Assembly (NCBI GenBank): GCA_029259715.1
Contig: JAJDEP010000005.1
Span: 248,001 to 312,000 of the forward strand
From: Planctomycetota bacterium
GTDB taxonomy: Bacteria; Planctomycetota; B15-G4
Direction of reading: 5' to 3'
DNA: 64,000 bases
The position numbers and the translations under genes are program-made. The notes under the pieces were generated by a model. That model was not told where the DNA came from. It saw nothing but the letters and a program-made list of their open reading frames with translations, and did not search any database. Positions 63,985 to 64,000 of this stretch are shown in pieces. Positions within the stretch are counted from its first letter, which is position 1; each line of letters begins with the position of its first letter.

Positions 63985-64000
63985 TTCCCACTACAGGGAC

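Overview
The window is about 64 kb of GC-rich DNA (roughly two thirds G+C by eye) with dense, mostly co-oriented genes, many GTG/TTG starts and many ATGA/GTGA stop-start overlaps. The gene content suggests a Gram-negative-type bacterium of the Planctomycetota. The signs are a pseudopilin with an H-X9-DG motif, several secreted FG-GAP/VCBS proteins, an FG-GAP/UnbV lipoprotein, a GldA/F/G-DUF4340 ABC cluster and a type II secretion operon. This placement is inference; no rRNA or other strong phylogenetic marker lies here.

Layout. 1-4.1 kb: the 3' part of metK with an unusual histone-like basic tail, a stand-alone pseudopilin and a secreted FG-GAP protein followed by a strong hairpin. 4.3-13.4 kb: a tightly coupled six-gene operon with two cobalamin-type radical SAM enzymes, a family 9 glycosyltransferase, a membrane GT39/TPR protein, an FG-GAP/UnbV lipoprotein and a TPR lipoprotein; it looks like an undescribed cell-envelope pathway. 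13.5-25.7 kb: central metabolism and housekeeping (NAD-type isocitrate dehydrogenase, pyruvate kinase, two-domain dCTP deaminase, sucCD, tatA, mobA-like, polyprenyl synthetase, rhomboid protease, a large secreted protein, serS).

25.7-33.5 kb: a minus-strand type II secretion operon gspD-E-F-G-H-I-J. 33.5-41 kb: a palindrome-rich divergent region, ptsN, rpsU with a long extra tail, rpiB with a Sua5-arginine-phosphatase-like fusion, an NtrB/NtrC-like pair, and dnaK preceded by a good sigma-54-like promoter. 41-46 kb: the Gld-like ABC exporter cluster. 46-56.7 kb: purN, a secreted FG-GAP protein, a YggS protein, a PQQ-propeller protein, an SGNH hydrolase, tilS, then gap-pgk-rpe-accD. 56.6-60 kb: a tandem pair of seven-repeat FG-GAP proteins.

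60.1 kb to the end: tRNA-Asn(GTT) occupied by an integrative element. Its integrase gene ends inside the tRNA gene; behind it lie an XRE-type regulator, an excisionase-like protein and a P-loop ATPase. The element continues past the window edge.

How it fits together: the secretin operon, the pseudopilins and several secreted propeller proteins, some ending in a shared C-terminal module, suggest a type II export route carrying modular surface proteins. The 4.3-13.4 kb operon, tatA, the rhomboid protease and the ABC cluster add envelope functions. The sigma-54 activator pair sits next to a sigma-54-like promoter in front of dnaK, which suggests unusual chaperone control.
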